64,000 nt of DNA from Dinoroseobacter shibae DFL 12 = DSM 16493. GTDB lineage: Bacteria > Pseudomonadota > Alphaproteobacteria > Rhodobacterales > Rhodobacteraceae. Below the pieces are notes generated by a model. It saw nothing but the letters and a program-made list of their open reading frames with translations. It had not been told where the DNA came from and did not search any database. The stretch is taken from assembly GCF_000018145.1 (NCBI RefSeq), contig NC_009952.1, positions 2,976,001 through 3,040,000 on the forward strand, in the 5' to 3' direction. Position 1 is the stretch's first letter. Every line of letters starts with the position of its first letter. Below, in pieces: positions 43,123 through 52,079 of this stretch. The translations under genes and the position numbers were made by a program.

Positions 43123-43902
43123 TTACGGTGAGCCATGTTTTCGAGATGGAGGTAAGTCCGCAGAGCGTCGCAGCGGCGTGCCCACATCCGGGGTCTTGTA
43201 CGCGTACTGCCAAATTTCATCCGCGACATGTCCCGGATTTGACTGCGTAAACTGATAGATCGTGTCTTCGAATTCTTCGACCCCGAGCCATTCGCGCGGT
43301 CGCGGCAGACATATGCATGCGAGGTCCTGCTGGAAAGCCCAGAGCGCAAACCGGACATCGACGAACTTCTGCGACGTCTCCATGAAGTCGAAGGGCGGCA
43401 TGTGTTCCGATTTGAGAACGACGGTCCCTGTACCGAGTTGATCGACGCGGAGGGGCCGCTCAACCACGTTCCAGAACGTGTGGACACGGCGGTATCGCAT
43501 CACGGTGTCCGGGGCCAGGGGCGGATACTTCCAGAACTTCAGGCGCTTCAGGCCCGGCTTGCGATAGTAAACACCGTGATAACCGTAAACCGCACGGGGC
43601 GTCTCGCATGCGGTGGCACGCGCGAGGGTCGTCGCGACATAGTCGTCGGGATAGTGCAGATCATCGTCGATCAACACCACCCACTCTGCGTCTTCGACAC
43701 TTGGCCAGAACTTGCCGGTATCTTTCAGATCCCGGTCGATCAGAATGGGCACGACATTGTCATAGTCCAGCAGGTTGACCGGAACCGTATCGTATTCGTT
43801 CAGGACCACGTTGAGCCGATCGACCTGCGGCGCGATGCTGGCAACGACACGACCGAGCGCGTGAGCCCGCGGAGGATAGGTGGCGAGGTTTGCGACGATC
43901 AT
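43123..43902 (-). CDS. GT-A-like glycosyltransferase
   Basis: A 259-residue cytosolic protein. [19 protein letters not shown] is a typical nucleotide-sugar DxD region, preceded by an early [19 protein letters not shown]. No membrane helix. Donor and acceptor unknown; it likely modifies a surface glycan. It overlaps the gene before it by ATGA and is third of the three-gene cassette inserted between sdhA and sdhB. GC content looks lower than in sdh genes. Confidence 0.75.
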   Translation of the reverse strand: MIVANLATYPPRAHALGRVVASIAPQVDRLNVVLNEYDTVPVNLLDYDNVVPILIDRDLKDTGKFWPSVEDAEWVVLIDDDLHYPDDYVATTLARATACETPRAVYGYHGVYYRKPGLKRLKFWKYPPLAPDTVMRYRRVHTFWNVVERPLRVDQLGTGTVVLKSEHMPPFDFMETSQKFVDVRFALWAFQQDLACICLPRPREWLGVEEFEDTIYQFTQSNPGHVADEIWQYAYKTPDVGTPLRRSADLPPSRKHGSP

Positions 43903-44720
43903 GCGTCGCTCCGCCGGTAACGAGCGATTTCGGCACTGGTCCCATGCTGAAAATAGCAATGCGGGGCGTCGAAAGGAATGGGCCGTGCACGACCGGAGCC
44001 GAAGGGCAGAAAGCACAGAGCGCCCGAGAGCCTGGCGAGCTTGAACCCGATCTTGCGTGTCAGTTTACTCTGGAAAATGCCGATATTGGCCAACCAGGTG
44101 AGTGTTGCCGACGTGGCCCACACGAATTTCCACTCCGGCGCCATGTCGCAATCGCGATACTTGAGTTTTGCGAGGTTCCCCAGAAAGCGCGACAAGGCGG
44201 CCCCGCGCACAACGAAGAGGGATTGTTGCAGGGGCTGAGGCGTACCGGCACCGGAGCCGAACATGTGATCGGCGGTCATGGCCGCAATGCAGGCCTCGGC
44301 CAGACCGTCCCCTTTGAGAAGGCAGCCTTGTTCCACATAGACGAAAAATTCGCAATCGGAGGCGAGAGCATAGTTTCCCGAAACGAGGACGGAGCGGGTC
44401 CATCCGCTCCAGCCGCCAACGTGATTTGTCGAGTGTCGCGCATTGAAGGGCAGTTCGATCCAGCGCACCTTGTCGCGGAGTTCGGGGGCGGGCTTCAGGG
44501 GGGCGGCCGAGTCGACAACGACGATTTCGGACGCCGCCACCGAAGAGGTGACACTCTCGAGCCAGAGCTCGAAAAACGGCACGGACCGGATCATAGCGTC
44601 GCCCAGTTCCTTGCGGTCGGGAAACTCGTCGGAGAACGCGCGTTCGGATGACCACCAGCCGCTCCCGACCACAATCCTCGGCGGCTTTGGGTCCTGCGCG
44701 CCCTGATTTGCGCCAGACAT
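43899..44720 (-). CDS. Glycan-cassette protein, possible GT-A glycosyltransferase
   Basis: A 273-residue soluble protein. CEFFVYVEQGCLLKGDGL resembles the EQD-type donor-binding loop of some GT-A enzymes but with Gly in place of the usual Asp. A conserved WWSSERAFSDEFPDR segment opens it. No recognised domain; the role is inferred from its overlap with a glycosyltransferase gene and adjacency to the pyruvyl transferase. ATG 44720 (AGGA upstream) is preferred over TTG 44726. Confidence 0.6.
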   Translation of the reverse strand: MSGANQGAQDPKPPRIVVGSGWWSSERAFSDEFPDRKELGDAMIRSVPFFELWLESVTSSVAASEIVVVDSAAPLKPAPELRDKVRWIELPFNARHSTNHVGGWSGWTRSVLVSGNYALASDCEFFVYVEQGCLLKGDGLAEACIAAMTADHMFGSGAGTPQPLQQSLFVVRGAALSRFLGNLAKLKYRDCDMAPEWKFVWATSATLTWLANIGIFQSKLTRKIGFKLARLSGALCFLPFGSGRARPIPFDAPHCYFQHGTSAEIARYRRSDA

Positions 44721-44722
44721 CG

Positions 44723-45550
44723 TCAATGGTCCTGTCTCGCGGTGATGTGCTTGAGCTTCAAGATGTCCGAGGGGTCGGAATGGTAGTGCACATTCGGGTA
44801 AAACGGCTCGAGCGACGATTTGAAGATCGACTCCAGTTTCCGGGTGCGGCTTGCATAGAGGTGGACTTCGCGCCCGAGCAGGGCGGCGCCGATGCCGACA
44901 TGCAGACGGTTGGTGTGGATGACCTCGTAGGCGCCGATCCGATCCAGAAACTGATCCGGGTCCGACAGATGCGTGCCCTCGTTGCTCAAATCGATGTTGC
45001 CCTCCGGCAGTTCCAGCTCCAGCCGCTCCACATCGTTGCGCAACATTATTCCGACGCCCTTGCCCGGTGCCCGGGGCGCCGGGTCCAGATAGAAGGCCAT
45101 GTCGTGGCAGAAGGACGCCTCCGGCATGGCCTCGTAGCTTTCGAGCATGTCCCTGCGCCAGAAAATCGTCCGATCAGGATCAAGGTCCGGGCGAAACGGG
45201 AAGGAGGAGGGCATCACCAGCACATTCCTGAAGCGCGCCGCCGCGACCCCGAGCTCTGCCGGGCGATTGTAGAAGTCGCGATAGGCACCGGAGCCGGTGA
45301 TGATGGCCTTGGGCTGGAGCCCCCGCATCGCCGCGAGGATGCGATGACGCAACTTGTCCTTGCGCAGACGTGCGATCGGCACCGGCACGGTCGCTATTCC
45401 GAGATCCGACAGGAAGGCCCGCTGTCCCGCGTGGATGAGTGCGTCGCCCCAATTGCCCGAGTTGACGATTTCCACCACGCGGTCCCCGCCGGCGAATTTA
45501 CGGACATCGTCGGCCAATTCCAGAAAACAGGGCTGATCCCGCAAAGACAA
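44723..45550 (-). CDS. Polysaccharide pyruvyl transferase family protein
   Basis: A 275-residue member of the PS_pyruv_trans family (GT-B-like fold). NWGDALIHAGQRAFL at the N-terminus and HTNRLHVGIGAALLG at the C-terminus are the two family marks. The family transfers pyruvate from PEP to sugars as a ketal, adding negative charge to surface polysaccharides. Start is TTG at 45548-45550 with GGAGG nine bases upstream. First gene of the cassette, 145 bp after sdhA. Confidence 0.85.
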   Translation of the reverse strand: MSLRDQPCFLELADDVRKFAGGDRVVEIVNSGNWGDALIHAGQRAFLSDLGIATVPVPIARLRKDKLRHRILAAMRGLQPKAIITGSGAYRDFYNRPAELGVAAARFRNVLVMPSSFPFRPDLDPDRTIFWRRDMLESYEAMPEASFCHDMAFYLDPAPRAPGKGVGIMLRNDVERLELELPEGNIDLSNEGTHLSDPDQFLDRIGAYEVIHTNRLHVGIGAALLGREVHLYASRTRKLESIFKSSLEPFYPNVHYHSDPSDILKLKHITARQDH

Positions 45551-45695
45551 ACTGCCTTGCCTCCATCAAGTCGAAAGGTGCATGTGGCGCAGCTCGGAGG
45601 ATTTCTCCCACAGGGCTGCGCTCACACGCATGGCGACACCGGACAGGCGCCTGCGGCAGATAAGTCCACCCTACCGCGCGCAGGTGATTGCGCCA

Positions 45696-47498
45696 TTAAT
45701 ACACCCGCGCCTTGGGTGCGATTTTCTTGAGGTCGATGCCGCCCTCGTTGTGGCCCAGCAGCGGGTTGAGGTGGACCGGGCGGTAGTCGAGGTCGACCTT
45801 GCCGTTCACGTAGGCCAGCGTGTGCTTGCGCCAGTTCTCGTCGTCGCGGTCGGCGTAATCCTCGTGGGCGTGGGCGCCGCGGGATTCCTTGCGGGCCTCG
45901 GCGGACACGATGGTGGCCAGTGCGTTGGGCATCAGGTTGGTCAGCTCCAGCGTCTCCATCAGGTCGGAGTTCCACACCAGCGAGCGGTCGGTGACCTTGA
46001 TGTCGTCCACCTTGCCCGCGACGCCGTACATCTTCTGGACCCCTTCGGCGAGGGTCTTGTCGGTGCGGAACACGGCGGCGTCGGCCTGCATGGTCTTCTG
46101 CATCTCGAGGCGCAGCTCGGCGGTCGACACGTTGCCCTTGGCGTGGCGCAGCCCGTCGAAGCGCGCGAGTGCGGCGTCGATGGAGGCCTGGTTCAGGGTC
46201 GGATTGGACACGGTCGGGTCCACGACCTGCCCGGCCTTGATCGCCGCCGCCCGGCCGAAGACCACAAGGTCGATCAGGGAGTTGGACCCGAGCCGGTTGG
46301 CCCCGTGCACCGAGGCACAGCCCGCCTCGCCCACGGCCATCAGGCCCGGCGCGATGCGGTCGGGATCCTCGGCGGTGGGGTTCAGCACCTCGCCCCAGTA
46401 GTTCGTGGGGATACCGCCCATGTTGTAATGGACCGTCGGCAGGACCGGGATCGGCTCCTTGTTGACGTCCACCCCGGCGAAGATGCGCGCGCTCTCCGAG
46501 ATACCCGGCAGGCGCAGGGCCAGGGTTTCCGGCGGCAGGTGGTTGAGGTGCAGGTGGATATGGTCGCCGTCGGGGCCGACGCCGCGGCCCTCGCGGATCT
46601 CCATGGTCATGCAGCGGCTGACCACGTCGCGCGACGCGAGATCCTTGTAGGTGGGCGCATAGCGCTCCATGAACCGCTCGCCCTCGGAGTTGGTCAGGTA
46701 GCCGCCCTCGCCGCGGGCGCCCTCGGTGATCAGACACCCCGCGCCGTAGATGCCGGTGGGGTGGAATTGCACGAATTCCATGTCCTGGAGCGGCAGCCCC
46801 TGGCGCGCGACCATGCCGCCGCCGTCGCCGGTGCAGGTATGGGCGGAAGTGGCCGAGAAATAGGCGCGCCCGTAGCCGCCCGTGGCCAGCACTGTCATCT
46901 TGGCGTTGAACACGTGGATGGTGCCGTCATCGAGTTTCCAGCAGACGACGCCCTGGCACTGCCCGTCCTCGGACATGATCAGGTCGATGGCGAAATACTC
47001 GATGAAGAACTCGGCATTGTTCTTGAGCGACTGGCCGTAGAGCGTGTGCAGGATCGCATGGCCCGTGCGGTCGGCGGCGGCGCAGGTGCGCTGCACCGGG
47101 GGGCCTTCGCCGAACTCGGTGGTATGGCCGCCGAAGGGCCGCTGGTAGATCTTGCCCTCTTCGGTGCGCGAGAACGGTACGCCGTAATGTTCCAGCTCGT
47201 ACACCGCCTTGGGCGCCTCGCGGGCGAGGTATTCCATGGCGTCGGTATCGCCCAGCCAGTCGGAGCCCTTGACGGTGTCGTACATGTGCCACTGCCAATG
47301 GTCGGGGCCCATGTTGGACAGCGAGGCGGCGATACCGCCCTGGGCCGCCACGGTGTGCGAGCGGGTCGGAAAGACCTTGGAGATGCAGGCGGTGCGCAGC
47401 CCCTGCTCGGCCATGCCGAGGGTCGCGCGCAGGCCCGCGCCACCGGCCCCGACGACCACGACGTCATAGTTATGCGTCTCGTATTCGTAAGCAGACAT
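45696..47498 (-). CDS. sdhA: Succinate dehydrogenase flavoprotein subunit
   Basis: Catalytic subunit of complex II, oxidising succinate to fumarate. It has 600 aa. FAD motif [20 protein letters not shown], the covalent-FAD His in [10 protein letters not shown], and active-site segments [21 protein letters not shown] and [13 protein letters not shown] are present. Start ATG 47498 with AGGGAG upstream. sdhD ends 16 bp upstream. Confidence 0.97.
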   Translation of the reverse strand: MSAYEYETHNYDVVVVGAGGAGLRATLGMAEQGLRTACISKVFPTRSHTVAAQGGIAASLSNMGPDHWQWHMYDTVKGSDWLGDTDAMEYLAREAPKAVYELEHYGVPFSRTEEGKIYQRPFGGHTTEFGEGPPVQRTCAAADRTGHAILHTLYGQSLKNNAEFFIEYFAIDLIMSEDGQCQGVVCWKLDDGTIHVFNAKMTVLATGGYGRAYFSATSAHTCTGDGGGMVARQGLPLQDMEFVQFHPTGIYGAGCLITEGARGEGGYLTNSEGERFMERYAPTYKDLASRDVVSRCMTMEIREGRGVGPDGDHIHLHLNHLPPETLALRLPGISESARIFAGVDVNKEPIPVLPTVHYNMGGIPTNYWGEVLNPTAEDPDRIAPGLMAVGEAGCASVHGANRLGSNSLIDLVVFGRAAAIKAGQVVDPTVSNPTLNQASIDAALARFDGLRHAKGNVSTAELRLEMQKTMQADAAVFRTDKTLAEGVQKMYGVAGKVDDIKVTDRSLVWNSDLMETLELTNLMPNALATIVSAEARKESRGAHAHEDYADRDDENWRKHTLAYVNGKVDLDYRPVHLNPLLGHNEGGIDLKKIAPKARVY

Positions 47499-47514
47499 CA
47501 AGTGCTCCCTGGGG

Positions 47515-47886
47515 TCACAGCGCGAGGCGGGCAATGGCGAATAGGCCGGTGGCCATGGCGCCGTAGCTCACGCAGGTCATTGCAATTATCAGCGCCTTCC
47601 GGGTGGTGCCTTGGGCGTAGTCCTCGATCGCGACGGTCACGCCGTGGCGGAAATGGTCGAAGCCGACGACGAGCATCAGGGCCGTGACGATGGCCGGGAA
47701 GGGACGTGCGAGATAGGCGATCACCTCTTCATAAGGCGCGCCCACGACTCGGCCGAAGGTGAACAGAAAGAGCGGCACGAGGATCAGCAGCCCGACGGAG
47801 CTGACCTGCATGTGCCAGTGGTGTTCGGTCCCGGATTTCGCGGAGCCAAGACCCATGGCGCGTTTGCGGTCGGTCATAAATCCCAT
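47515..47886 (-). CDS. sdhD: Succinate dehydrogenase membrane anchor SdhD
   Basis: A 123-residue membrane anchor with three hydrophobic helices. [13 protein letters not shown] before helix 1 and [18 protein letters not shown] with the haem/quinone-region His and Asp match SdhD. GGGAGG precedes ATG 47886. It lies 11 bp after sdhC. Confidence 0.92.
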   Translation of the reverse strand: MGFMTDRKRAMGLGSAKSGTEHHWHMQVSSVGLLILVPLFLFTFGRVVGAPYEEVIAYLARPFPAIVTALMLVVGFDHFRHGVTVAIEDYAQGTTRKALIIAMTCVSYGAMATGLFAIARLAL

Positions 47887-47897
47887 GTCAGCCTCCC

Positions 47898-48281
47898 TCA
47901 GAGCGCGATGACGGTGATCACGGTCAGGACGACGGAACCGCCGATGACCATGTAGCCGAGCGCATAGGCATCCTTCAGCTCGAACCCGTACCCGGCATCC
48001 CAGATCAGGTGCCGAACGCCGGCGAGCGTGTGATACCATAGCGCCCAGATCGAGCCGAGAAAGACCAGCTTGCCGAACCAGGAGGTCACGAGGCCGTCGA
48101 CGAAGGCGAAGTATTCCGGCCCGGCGGCGGCGGCGATCAGCCACCATACGCAGAGCAACGCGCCGACCAGCAACGCATTCCCCGTGATCCGGGTGAGGAT
48201 CGAGGTGACGGAGGTCAGCTGCGGGCGATAGATCTGGATATGCGGGGACAGGGGCCGGTCCCCCCGGTTCACGTCAGCCAT
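47898..48281 (-). CDS. sdhC: Succinate dehydrogenase cytochrome b556 subunit
   Basis: A 127-residue, three-helix anchor. RPLSPHIQIYRPQLTSVTSILTRITG is the SdhC signature region (shown in pieces by RPLSPH and SILTRITG), and WYHTLAGVRHLIWDAGYG carries the haem-ligand His. First gene of the sdh operon; the promoter region upstream holds the paired TGTGATCACA boxes. Confidence 0.94.
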   Translation of the reverse strand: MADVNRGDRPLSPHIQIYRPQLTSVTSILTRITGNALLVGALLCVWWLIAAAAGPEYFAFVDGLVTSWFGKLVFLGSIWALWYHTLAGVRHLIWDAGYGFELKDAYALGYMVIGGSVVLTVITVIAL

Positions 48282-48327
48282 GACGGCACCTCATCTTGAG
48301 TCTCTCGAACGGGGCTAGTTGCTAGTA

Positions 48328-48355
48328 TGCATAGTGAATTTTGTCCGGCTGTCAC
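48328..48355 (-). promoter_or_regulatory. Candidate sdhC promoter
   Basis: On the minus strand GTGACA (48350-48355), 16-base spacer, TATGCA (48328-48333). This would start the transcript near 48321, about 40 bases before sdhC. Moderate match only. Confidence 0.35.
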
Positions 48356-48413
48356 CTGAACTCGCCCGGATGCGGCGCGGTACTTTGGCGCAACCGGAGC
48401 GTTTTCCGCGATT

Positions 48414-48444
48414 TGTGATCACGGTTAGAAACCACGTGATCACA
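48414..48444. promoter_or_regulatory. Paired TGTGATCACA boxes between sdhC and cytochrome c'
   Basis: TGTGATCACG at 48414-48423 and CGTGATCACA at 48435-48444, 21 bp apart start to start and together a 10-bp inverted repeat around an 11-base centre. The sucC leader has the same arrangement at 56084-56114. The region 48282-48580 is the shared promoter area of sdhC (minus) and the cytochrome c' gene (plus); no gene was found in it. Confidence 0.75.
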
Positions 48445-48580
48445 TAATTGCGGCCTCTGTGCAGAGCCGGGGCAAGCGCGGTTTTTTGCGGAAAATCCGC
48501 CCAAAGCACAGGGTTGTCATCGGAATCCCGGATACCCATGCTACATTCTGCCGCAGCAACGCAAATCACAGGAGCGAACG

Positions 48581-49060
48581 ATGATCCACACACGCCTTTG
48601 CGCGGCAGCGCTGATCGGGGCCCTCGGGCTCGGGGCCGGGGTACCCACAATCGCCGTGGCCCAGGACAGTTTCGAGAACCAGCTCAAGGCGCGGCAGGGT
48701 CAGTTTCGCCTGATCGCGCTGAACCTCGGGGTTCTGGGAAACATGGCCAAGGGCGATATCCCCTATGATGCCGAGGCGGCGCAGGCGGCGGCGGACAACC
48801 TCGTGACCGTGGCGGCGATCACCCAAGGCTTGCTATGGCCCGAAGGTTCGGATGCCATGAGCATCGACGGCACCCGCGCGATGCCTTCGATCTGGGAAGA
48901 CAATGCAGATTTCGTGGAGAAATGGGAGGCGGTTGCGGCAGCGGCCGATGGGCTCGCCGCCGTGGCAGGAGATGGGCAGGCGGCGCTTGGCCCCGCGCTC
49001 GGGCCGATGGGGGCCACGTGCAAGTCCTGCCACGAGGCGCATCGCGAACCGGACAGCTAA
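48581..49060 (+). CDS. Cytochrome c' (prime)
   Basis: A 159-residue periplasmic cytochrome. Signal peptide about 1-27 (ending AVAQ), a four-helix bundle, and a single C-terminal haem site CKSCHEAHR near residues 148-156, the hallmark of class II c-type cytochromes. Family members bind NO and may protect against nitrosative stress. It diverges from sdhC and is followed 9 bp later by the diheme cytochrome gene. AGGAG precedes the ATG. Confidence 0.92.
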   Translation: MIHTRLCAAALIGALGLGAGVPTIAVAQDSFENQLKARQGQFRLIALNLGVLGNMAKGDIPYDAEAAQAAADNLVTVAAITQGLLWPEGSDAMSIDGTRAMPSIWEDNADFVEKWEAVAAAADGLAAVAGDGQAALGPALGPMGATCKSCHEAHREPDS

Positions 49061-49069
49061 GTCACGGAC

Positions 49070-49948
49070 ATGAAGCGATTTCTCGCATTTGCAGGGCTGC
49101 TTTTGGCGGCTGGGGTTTCGCTCGGGTTGTTTTTCACCCGGGCGGTGCCCGTGCCGGAGGAGCGCTTTGCCGCGCTAACCGGCGACGCGGAAGCGGGTGA
49201 GGCGGTCTTCCACGCGGCGGGCTGCGCGTCATGCCACGCGGCCCCGGGCGCGTCCGGCGAGGCGCGGCTGGTTCTGGCCGGGGGGCAGCGCTTCGCGTCG
49301 CCATTCGGGACCTTCGTGGCGCCCAATATCTCGCCCCATCCGGAGGTCGGGATCGGGGACTGGTCGCAGGCGGATTTCGCCTCGGCGGTGCTGGCCGGGG
49401 TCGCGCCGGACGGCTCGCATTACTACCCGGCCTTCCCCTATACCGCCTATGCGCTGATGGAGGATCAGGACGTCGCGGACCTCTGGGCCTATATGCAGGG
49501 ATTGCCTGAAACCGATACGCCCAACGCCCCCCACGAGCTGGGCTTTCCGTTCAATATCCGGCGCAGTGTCGGGGCGTGGAAGCTGCTGTCGCCGATGCCG
49601 GACTGGGTCGGGCCGGAGGTGCCGGGCGACGGGCGCTACCTGGTCGAGGCCCTGGCCCATTGCGCCGAGTGTCACACACCGCGGGACGGGTTGGGTCGGC
49701 TGGACAGGGCGCGCTGGATGGCGGGGGCGCCGAACCCGTCGGGCAAGGGGCGCATTCCGGGGATCACCCCGGCGCAGCTCGATTGGTCGGCGGGCGATAT
49801 CGCCTATTACCTGGAGACCGGCTTCACCCCGGATTTCGACAGCGCAGGCGGGCATATGGCGTCCGTGATCACAAACATGGCGCAGCTGACCGCGGCCGAC
49901 CGGGAGGCCATTGCGGCGTATGTGAAGGCGCTGCAACCGGCGGAGTGA
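49070..49948 (+). CDS. Membrane-anchored diheme cytochrome c
   Basis: A 292-residue protein with one N-terminal hydrophobic segment (anchor or signal) and two class I cytochrome domains: CASCH near residue 52 and CAECH near 199. The spacing and NISPHPEVGIGDWSQADFASAV segment resemble the cytochrome subunits of alcohol or aldehyde dehydrogenases, but no dehydrogenase gene is beside it. With the c' gene it likely forms a two-gene periplasmic electron-transfer operon. Confidence 0.88.
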   Translation: MKRFLAFAGLLLAAGVSLGLFFTRAVPVPEERFAALTGDAEAGEAVFHAAGCASCHAAPGASGEARLVLAGGQRFASPFGTFVAPNISPHPEVGIGDWSQADFASAVLAGVAPDGSHYYPAFPYTAYALMEDQDVADLWAYMQGLPETDTPNAPHELGFPFNIRRSVGAWKLLSPMPDWVGPEVPGDGRYLVEALAHCAECHTPRDGLGRLDRARWMAGAPNPSGKGRIPGITPAQLDWSAGDIAYYLETGFTPDFDSAGGHMASVITNMAQLTAADREAIAAYVKALQPAE

Positions 49949-50070
49949 GCCCTGTGGGCGGCGCGGTGCCGCCGGGGCCGAGAAAGCGCCCGGCGGCCCT
50001 TGTGCCGGGGCCCGCAGCCCCCATGTGTGTCACAGGCCTCGACGACCCTTTTTCACAGGAGACGCAGACC

Positions 50071-50229
50071 ATGGCAGACGAGAAGACGAACCCCCAGACG
50101 CCGCCCGCAACGCAGGCACAGGACCTGATGGCGAAGCTGAAGGCACCGATGACGATCACCGCGCCCACATGGGTCTTTGCAGGCGGCGGGCTCTTTGCGC
50201 TGCTGATGCTGTTCATCGCGCTGGACTGA
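50071..50229 (+). CDS. Small single-helix membrane protein, 52 aa
   Basis: Begins MADEKTNPQTPP and ends in a hydrophobic helix (WVFAGGGLFALLMLFIALD). Pro/Thr-rich N-terminus, no Cys. AGGAG lies ten bases before the ATG. I recall a similar small protein at this locus in Rhodobacter relatives, unverified. It converges with mch (36 bp between ends). May be an accessory of a membrane complex; no evidence which. Confidence 0.6.
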   Translation: MADEKTNPQTPPATQAQDLMAKLKAPMTITAPTWVFAGGGLFALLMLFIALD

Positions 50230-50265
50230 CCCTGGATCGGCCCCGGACGCCCGGGGCCGCCGCCT

Positions 50266-51297
50266 TCACTGGGGCATGAGCGCCCAGTAATCGAGGTCGA
50301 GCAGGACGCCTGGCAGGTACTTGCCGTCCGCTCCCTTCAACGCCCCCACGGAACCATCCTTCGTCGCCACGAGCCGCAGGCGCAGCGCCCCGACGCCCGG
50401 CGCGCCGGTTTCGGCCACATCCAGCACTTCGGACCAGGCCCGCACGGTATCGCCGGCAAAGCACGGGTTGGCATGGCTGCCGCCGTTGATCGCCACGATC
50501 ATCTGGGCATTGGCGAGGCCATTGAAACTGAGCGCGCGCGCCATGGACATCACGTGCCCGCCATAGATAAGCCGCTTGCCATCGGCGCGCGGTGTCACGT
50601 CGAAATGGGTCTTGGAGGTGTTCTGCCACAGCCGGGTCGCCATCATGTGTTCGGCTTCCTCGATGGTCACCCCGTCCACATGGTCGATGATCTCGCCCAC
50701 CGCATAGTCGCGCAGGCGGTGCGGCTCACCCGACAGAACGGTGTCGTAGTCGGCAAAGGTCAGCCCCTCGGGCACCAGCAGGGTCGCGGGATCGACCGCC
50801 GCGGCAAGCTCCGGCACCACGGTATCCGGCGCGGGCGCAGCGAGGTCGTTCTTGCGCACCATCACCCAGCGCACGTAGTCGAGCACCAGCTCGCCACGTT
50901 GATTGCGCCCCTCTGTGCGGACATAGACCACACCGGTCTTGCCGCTGGAGTTCTGTTTCAGCCCGATCACCTCGGACCGGGCGCGCAGGGTGTCGCCGCG
51001 CCATGTGGGCCGGTGGAAGCGCCCCTCGGCATAGCCCAGGTTGGCGACCGCATTCAGCGACACATCGGGCACGGATTTGCCGAATACCGTGTGGAAGGCG
51101 ATCAGGTCGTCCATCGGGCTTTCGGCCAGACCGCAGAGCTTGGCGAATTCGTCCGAGGAATAGATCGCGTGCCGCGCCGGGTAGAGCGCGTGGTAGAGTG
51201 CCCGCTCGCCGCCGGAGACGGTGCGCGGCACGGCGTGCTCGATCACCTGGCCGACACGGTAATCCTCGAAAAAGCGGCCCGGGTTCGTCTTGGCCAT
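50266..51297 (-). CDS. mch: Mesaconyl-CoA hydratase (beta-methylmalyl-CoA dehydratase)
   Basis: Ethylmalonyl-CoA pathway enzyme hydrating mesaconyl-C1-CoA to (2R,3S)-beta-methylmalyl-CoA. It has 343 aa made of two MaoC-type hotdog domains, the length and pattern of Mch; FFEDYRVGQVIEHAVPRTV and GDTLRARSEVIGLKQNSSGKTG mark the N-terminal one, and GGHVMSMARALSFNGLANA the second. Start ATG 51297 overlaps the DUF1737 stop by one base (TGATG). A longer upstream frame is rejected. Confidence 0.93.
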   Translation of the reverse strand: MAKTNPGRFFEDYRVGQVIEHAVPRTVSGGERALYHALYPARHAIYSSDEFAKLCGLAESPMDDLIAFHTVFGKSVPDVSLNAVANLGYAEGRFHRPTWRGDTLRARSEVIGLKQNSSGKTGVVYVRTEGRNQRGELVLDYVRWVMVRKNDLAAPAPDTVVPELAAAVDPATLLVPEGLTFADYDTVLSGEPHRLRDYAVGEIIDHVDGVTIEEAEHMMATRLWQNTSKTHFDVTPRADGKRLIYGGHVMSMARALSFNGLANAQMIVAINGGSHANPCFAGDTVRAWSEVLDVAETGAPGVGALRLRLVATKDGSVGALKGADGKYLPGVLLDLDYWALMPQ

Positions 51298-51500
51298 CAC
51301 TGGTCTCCTAGTTTCATGTCGGGGCTGTAGGGGCGGTCGATCTCCTTGGTGACCGCCTGGCCGCAGCGCATGACCCCATGGGCGGCGTCGAAGGCATAGG
51401 TCGGGGGGCCGTAAAGCTCCCACCCCTTGGCGAGGGCGTCGGACACCTTGTGACAGAAGGCCGAGGTGTCGTCCTCAGTCAGAAACCGGTATATCTTCAT
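51297..51500 (-). CDS. DUF1737 family protein
   Basis: A 67-residue soluble protein. YRFLTEDDTSAFCHKVSDAL and GWELYGPPTYAFD are the DUF1737 signature. Function unknown. One-base overlap with mch implies coupled translation, so it may assist that enzyme. Confidence 0.85.
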   Translation of the reverse strand: MKIYRFLTEDDTSAFCHKVSDALAKGWELYGPPTYAFDAAHGVMRCGQAVTKEIDRPYSPDMKLGDQ

Positions 51501-51512
51501 GTTATCAGAGTC

Positions 51513-52076
51513 TTATGCAGGGAACGGCCAGACGCCGAGCCAGGCATGGATGCCGCCGATCACCAGGTAGAGGACGACCGTGATCACAGCGAGGCGGATC
51601 TTGGTCTTCATCCCGGCCGTCTCGGGCGGGGTCCAGTCGGGCTCGGCCTTGTTGATCAGGATCACTTCGCCCACCGCCCAGGCCAGCAAGCCGCCGAAAA
51701 GCACGATCGAGGCCAGATCGCCATTGACCAGCAGGTGCGCGAGCGCCCAGATCTTGACCCCGGTCAGTTGCGGGTGCCGGATCTTGTTGGCGGGCCAGGC
51801 CTTCGCGCCCTTGGCCGCACTCGATCCGTAGACCCAGAGCGCGAACAGCATCAGCGTATTGTTCACATGGGTCATGAAGGCGGGCGGCGACCAGAGAAAA
51901 ACGAACTCCGCCCCGCGGTAACCGATCACCATCAGCACGATGCTGGCGACGATGGCGACGGCGACGACGGCCTTGCCCTTGTCCCCCATCGCGGCGCGCT
52001 GCGCCGGCATCAGCCGCTTGAAGTAGTGGGCCCCGGCCCAGAGGGCGAGACCGGCGATCAGGACAAGAAAGTACAT
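51513..52076 (-). CDS. NnrU family membrane protein
   Basis: A 187-residue protein with five or six hydrophobic helices. FMTHVNNTLMLFALWVYGSSA, KIRHPQLTGVKIWALAHLLVNGDLAS and WPANKI match NnrU, a family first named in denitrifiers for nitric-oxide reductase expression. Here it is surrounded by acyl-CoA genes and there is no denitrification gene nearby, so that role should not be assumed. It lies 12 bp from DUF1737 and 3 bp from mcl2. Confidence 0.88.
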   Translation of the reverse strand: MYFLVLIAGLALWAGAHYFKRLMPAQRAAMGDKGKAVVAVAIVASIVLMVIGYRGAEFVFLWSPPAFMTHVNNTLMLFALWVYGSSAAKGAKAWPANKIRHPQLTGVKIWALAHLLVNGDLASIVLFGGLLAWAVGEVILINKAEPDWTPPETAGMKTKIRLAVITVVLYLVIGGIHAWLGVWPFPA

Positions 52077-52079
52077 GGT

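Noticed and set aside
49864-51588. Single CGTGATCACA copies (49864-49873 and 51579-51588) as extra regulator sites
   Set aside because: Both lie inside coding sequence (diheme cytochrome and NnrU) and lack a second box 21 bp away, so they are treated as chance matches.
51513-52076. NnrU as evidence of a denitrification cluster
   Set aside because: No nor, nir or nos gene is present; its operon partners are acyl-CoA enzymes.
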